Shown here: one piece after another, positions 16,657 through 17,238 of the stretch
How positions within the stretch are numbered: the first letter of the stretch is position 1
How the letters are laid out: each line of letters starts with the position of its first letter
The notes under the pieces: model-generated
Databases searched by the model: none
What the model was told of the DNA's origin: nothing
What the model saw: only the letters and a program-made list of their open reading frames with translations
Position numbers and translations under genes: made by a program
Assembly: GCA_036654795.1 (NCBI GenBank)
Contig: JAVVRI010000057.1
Span: forward strand, 1 to 17,238
DNA: 17,238 nt
Reading direction: 5' to 3'
From: JAVVRI01 sp036654795
Lineage (GTDB): Bacteria; Bacteroidota; Bacteroidia; Bacteroidales; Tannerellaceae

Positions 16657-16680
16657 TAGCCGGTATATTACAACCGGCTA
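16657..16680 (-). terminator. Hairpin after tuf, abutting tRNA-Trp
   Basis: TAGCCGGT (16657-16664) and ACCGGCTA (16673-16680) form a perfect 8-bp stem with an eight-base loop, 22 bases after the tuf stop. On the - strand TTTTT follows (16656-16652), and the next base is the first base of the tRNA. It fits an intrinsic terminator that is at least partly read through, or an element used in tRNA 5' processing. Confidence 0.65.
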
Positions 16681-16702
16681 CTGATTTTATTTCAGATTGA
16701 AA

Positions 16703-17238
16703 TTAGTTAAGCAATTCTGTGATCTGACCAGCACCTACTGTACGGCCACCTTCACGGATAGCGAAACGCAAACCTACGCTACAAGCAACCGGATAGATCA
16801 ATTCAATCGTAATGGTTACGTTGTCACCAGGCATTACCATTTCAGTTCCTTCCGGCAAAGTAATTTCGCCAGTTACGTCCAAGGTACGGATATAGAACTG
16901 AGGACGGTATTTGTTATGGAACGGTGTGTGACGACCGCCTTCTTCCTTCTTCAGGATATAAACTTCAGCCTTTACTCTTGAGTGAGGAGTTACTTTTCCC
17001 GGGTGTGTGATTACCATACCACGTTTGATAGCATCCTTATCAACACCACGTAACAACAAACCAACGTTGTCACCAGCTTCACCTTGATCAAGCAACTTAC
17101 GGAACATTTCCACACCAGTTACTACTGATTTCATTCCTTCAGCACCCAGACCAATGATCTGAACTTCTTCACCAACCTTGATGATACCTGTTTCGATACG
17201 ACCTGTTGCTACAGTACCACGACCTGTGATAGAGAACA
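16703..17238 (-). CDS. tuf: Elongation factor Tu, C-terminal part (cut by window edge)
   Basis: EF-Tu carries aminoacyl-tRNA to the ribosome as a GTP complex. Only the last 178 or so codons are here, less than half of the usual 395: domain II from FSITGRGTVATGRIETG and all of domain III, with HNKYRPQFYIRT and the C-terminal REGGRTVGAGQITELLN. The frame is open through the right edge, so the ATG at 17134 is an internal Met and not a start. The GTPase domain lies outside the window. A hairpin follows the stop, then tRNA-Trp. Confidence 0.98.
   Translation of the reverse strand, partial: FSITGRGTVATGRIETGIIKVGEEVQIIGLGAEGMKSVVTGVEMFRKLLDQGEAGDNVGLLLRGVDKDAIKRGMVITHPGKVTPHSRVKAEVYILKKEEGGRHTPFHNKYRPQFYIRTLDVTGEITLPEGTEMVMPGDNVTITIELIYPVACSVGLRFAIREGGRTVGAGQITELLN

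Noticed and set aside
1..17238. CRISPR arrays, insertion-sequence ends, phage or toxin-antitoxin genes
   Set aside because: I saw no spaced direct repeats, transposase motifs or paired small toxin/antitoxin genes on either strand.

Overview
This window looks like a chromosomal segment from an order Bacteroidales bacterium (Bacteroides, Phocaeicola or a close relative). Three things point there. The gene order is tuf, tRNA-Trp, secE, nusG, rplK, rplA, rplJ, rplL, rpoB, rpoC. The promoters have the Bacteroidota form (TTTG, about 20 bases, TAnnTTTG). The ornithine carbamoyltransferase homologue is the N-succinylornithine type known from Bacteroides. Genus and species cannot be fixed from the sequence alone.

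Layout, left to right. Bases 1-423 hold no gene I can support, only a 12-bp inverted repeat and a probable promoter. On the + strand follow a secreted alpha/beta hydrolase (424-1431) and argF' (best start 1603, end 2553), closed by a long bidirectional terminator. Facing them on the - strand is a small DUF3467 protein (2770-3081). A 343-base gene-free gap (3082-3424) contains what looks like an unannotated small RNA: a consensus promoter, no ATG, and a terminator-like hairpin whose pairing is better on the - strand. Next come an AraC-type regulator (3425-4306) and a secreted endonuclease/exonuclease/phosphatase-family enzyme (4318-5181), read as a two-gene unit from a very good Bacteroidota promoter.

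From 5252 to the right edge everything lies on the - strand and is the transcription/translation cluster: rpoC, rpoB, the L7/L12, L10, L1 and L11 genes, nusG, secE, tRNA-Trp and the 3' part of tuf, which runs off the window. The genes are tightly packed, and I found no TAnnTTTG promoter box in the gaps, so most expression probably comes from upstream of tuf. The gaps contain hairpins that could set the dosage of successive genes: one after tuf that abuts tRNA-Trp, a perfect 34-base palindrome with a U-tract between rplL and rpoB, and a 10-bp stem between rpoB and rpoC. A strong terminator follows rpoC.

Most of the window is conserved housekeeping sequence. The parts most worth a second look are the candidate small RNA upstream of the DUF3467 gene, the regulator plus secreted phosphodiesterase pair next to rpoC, and the intercistronic hairpins of the polymerase operon.
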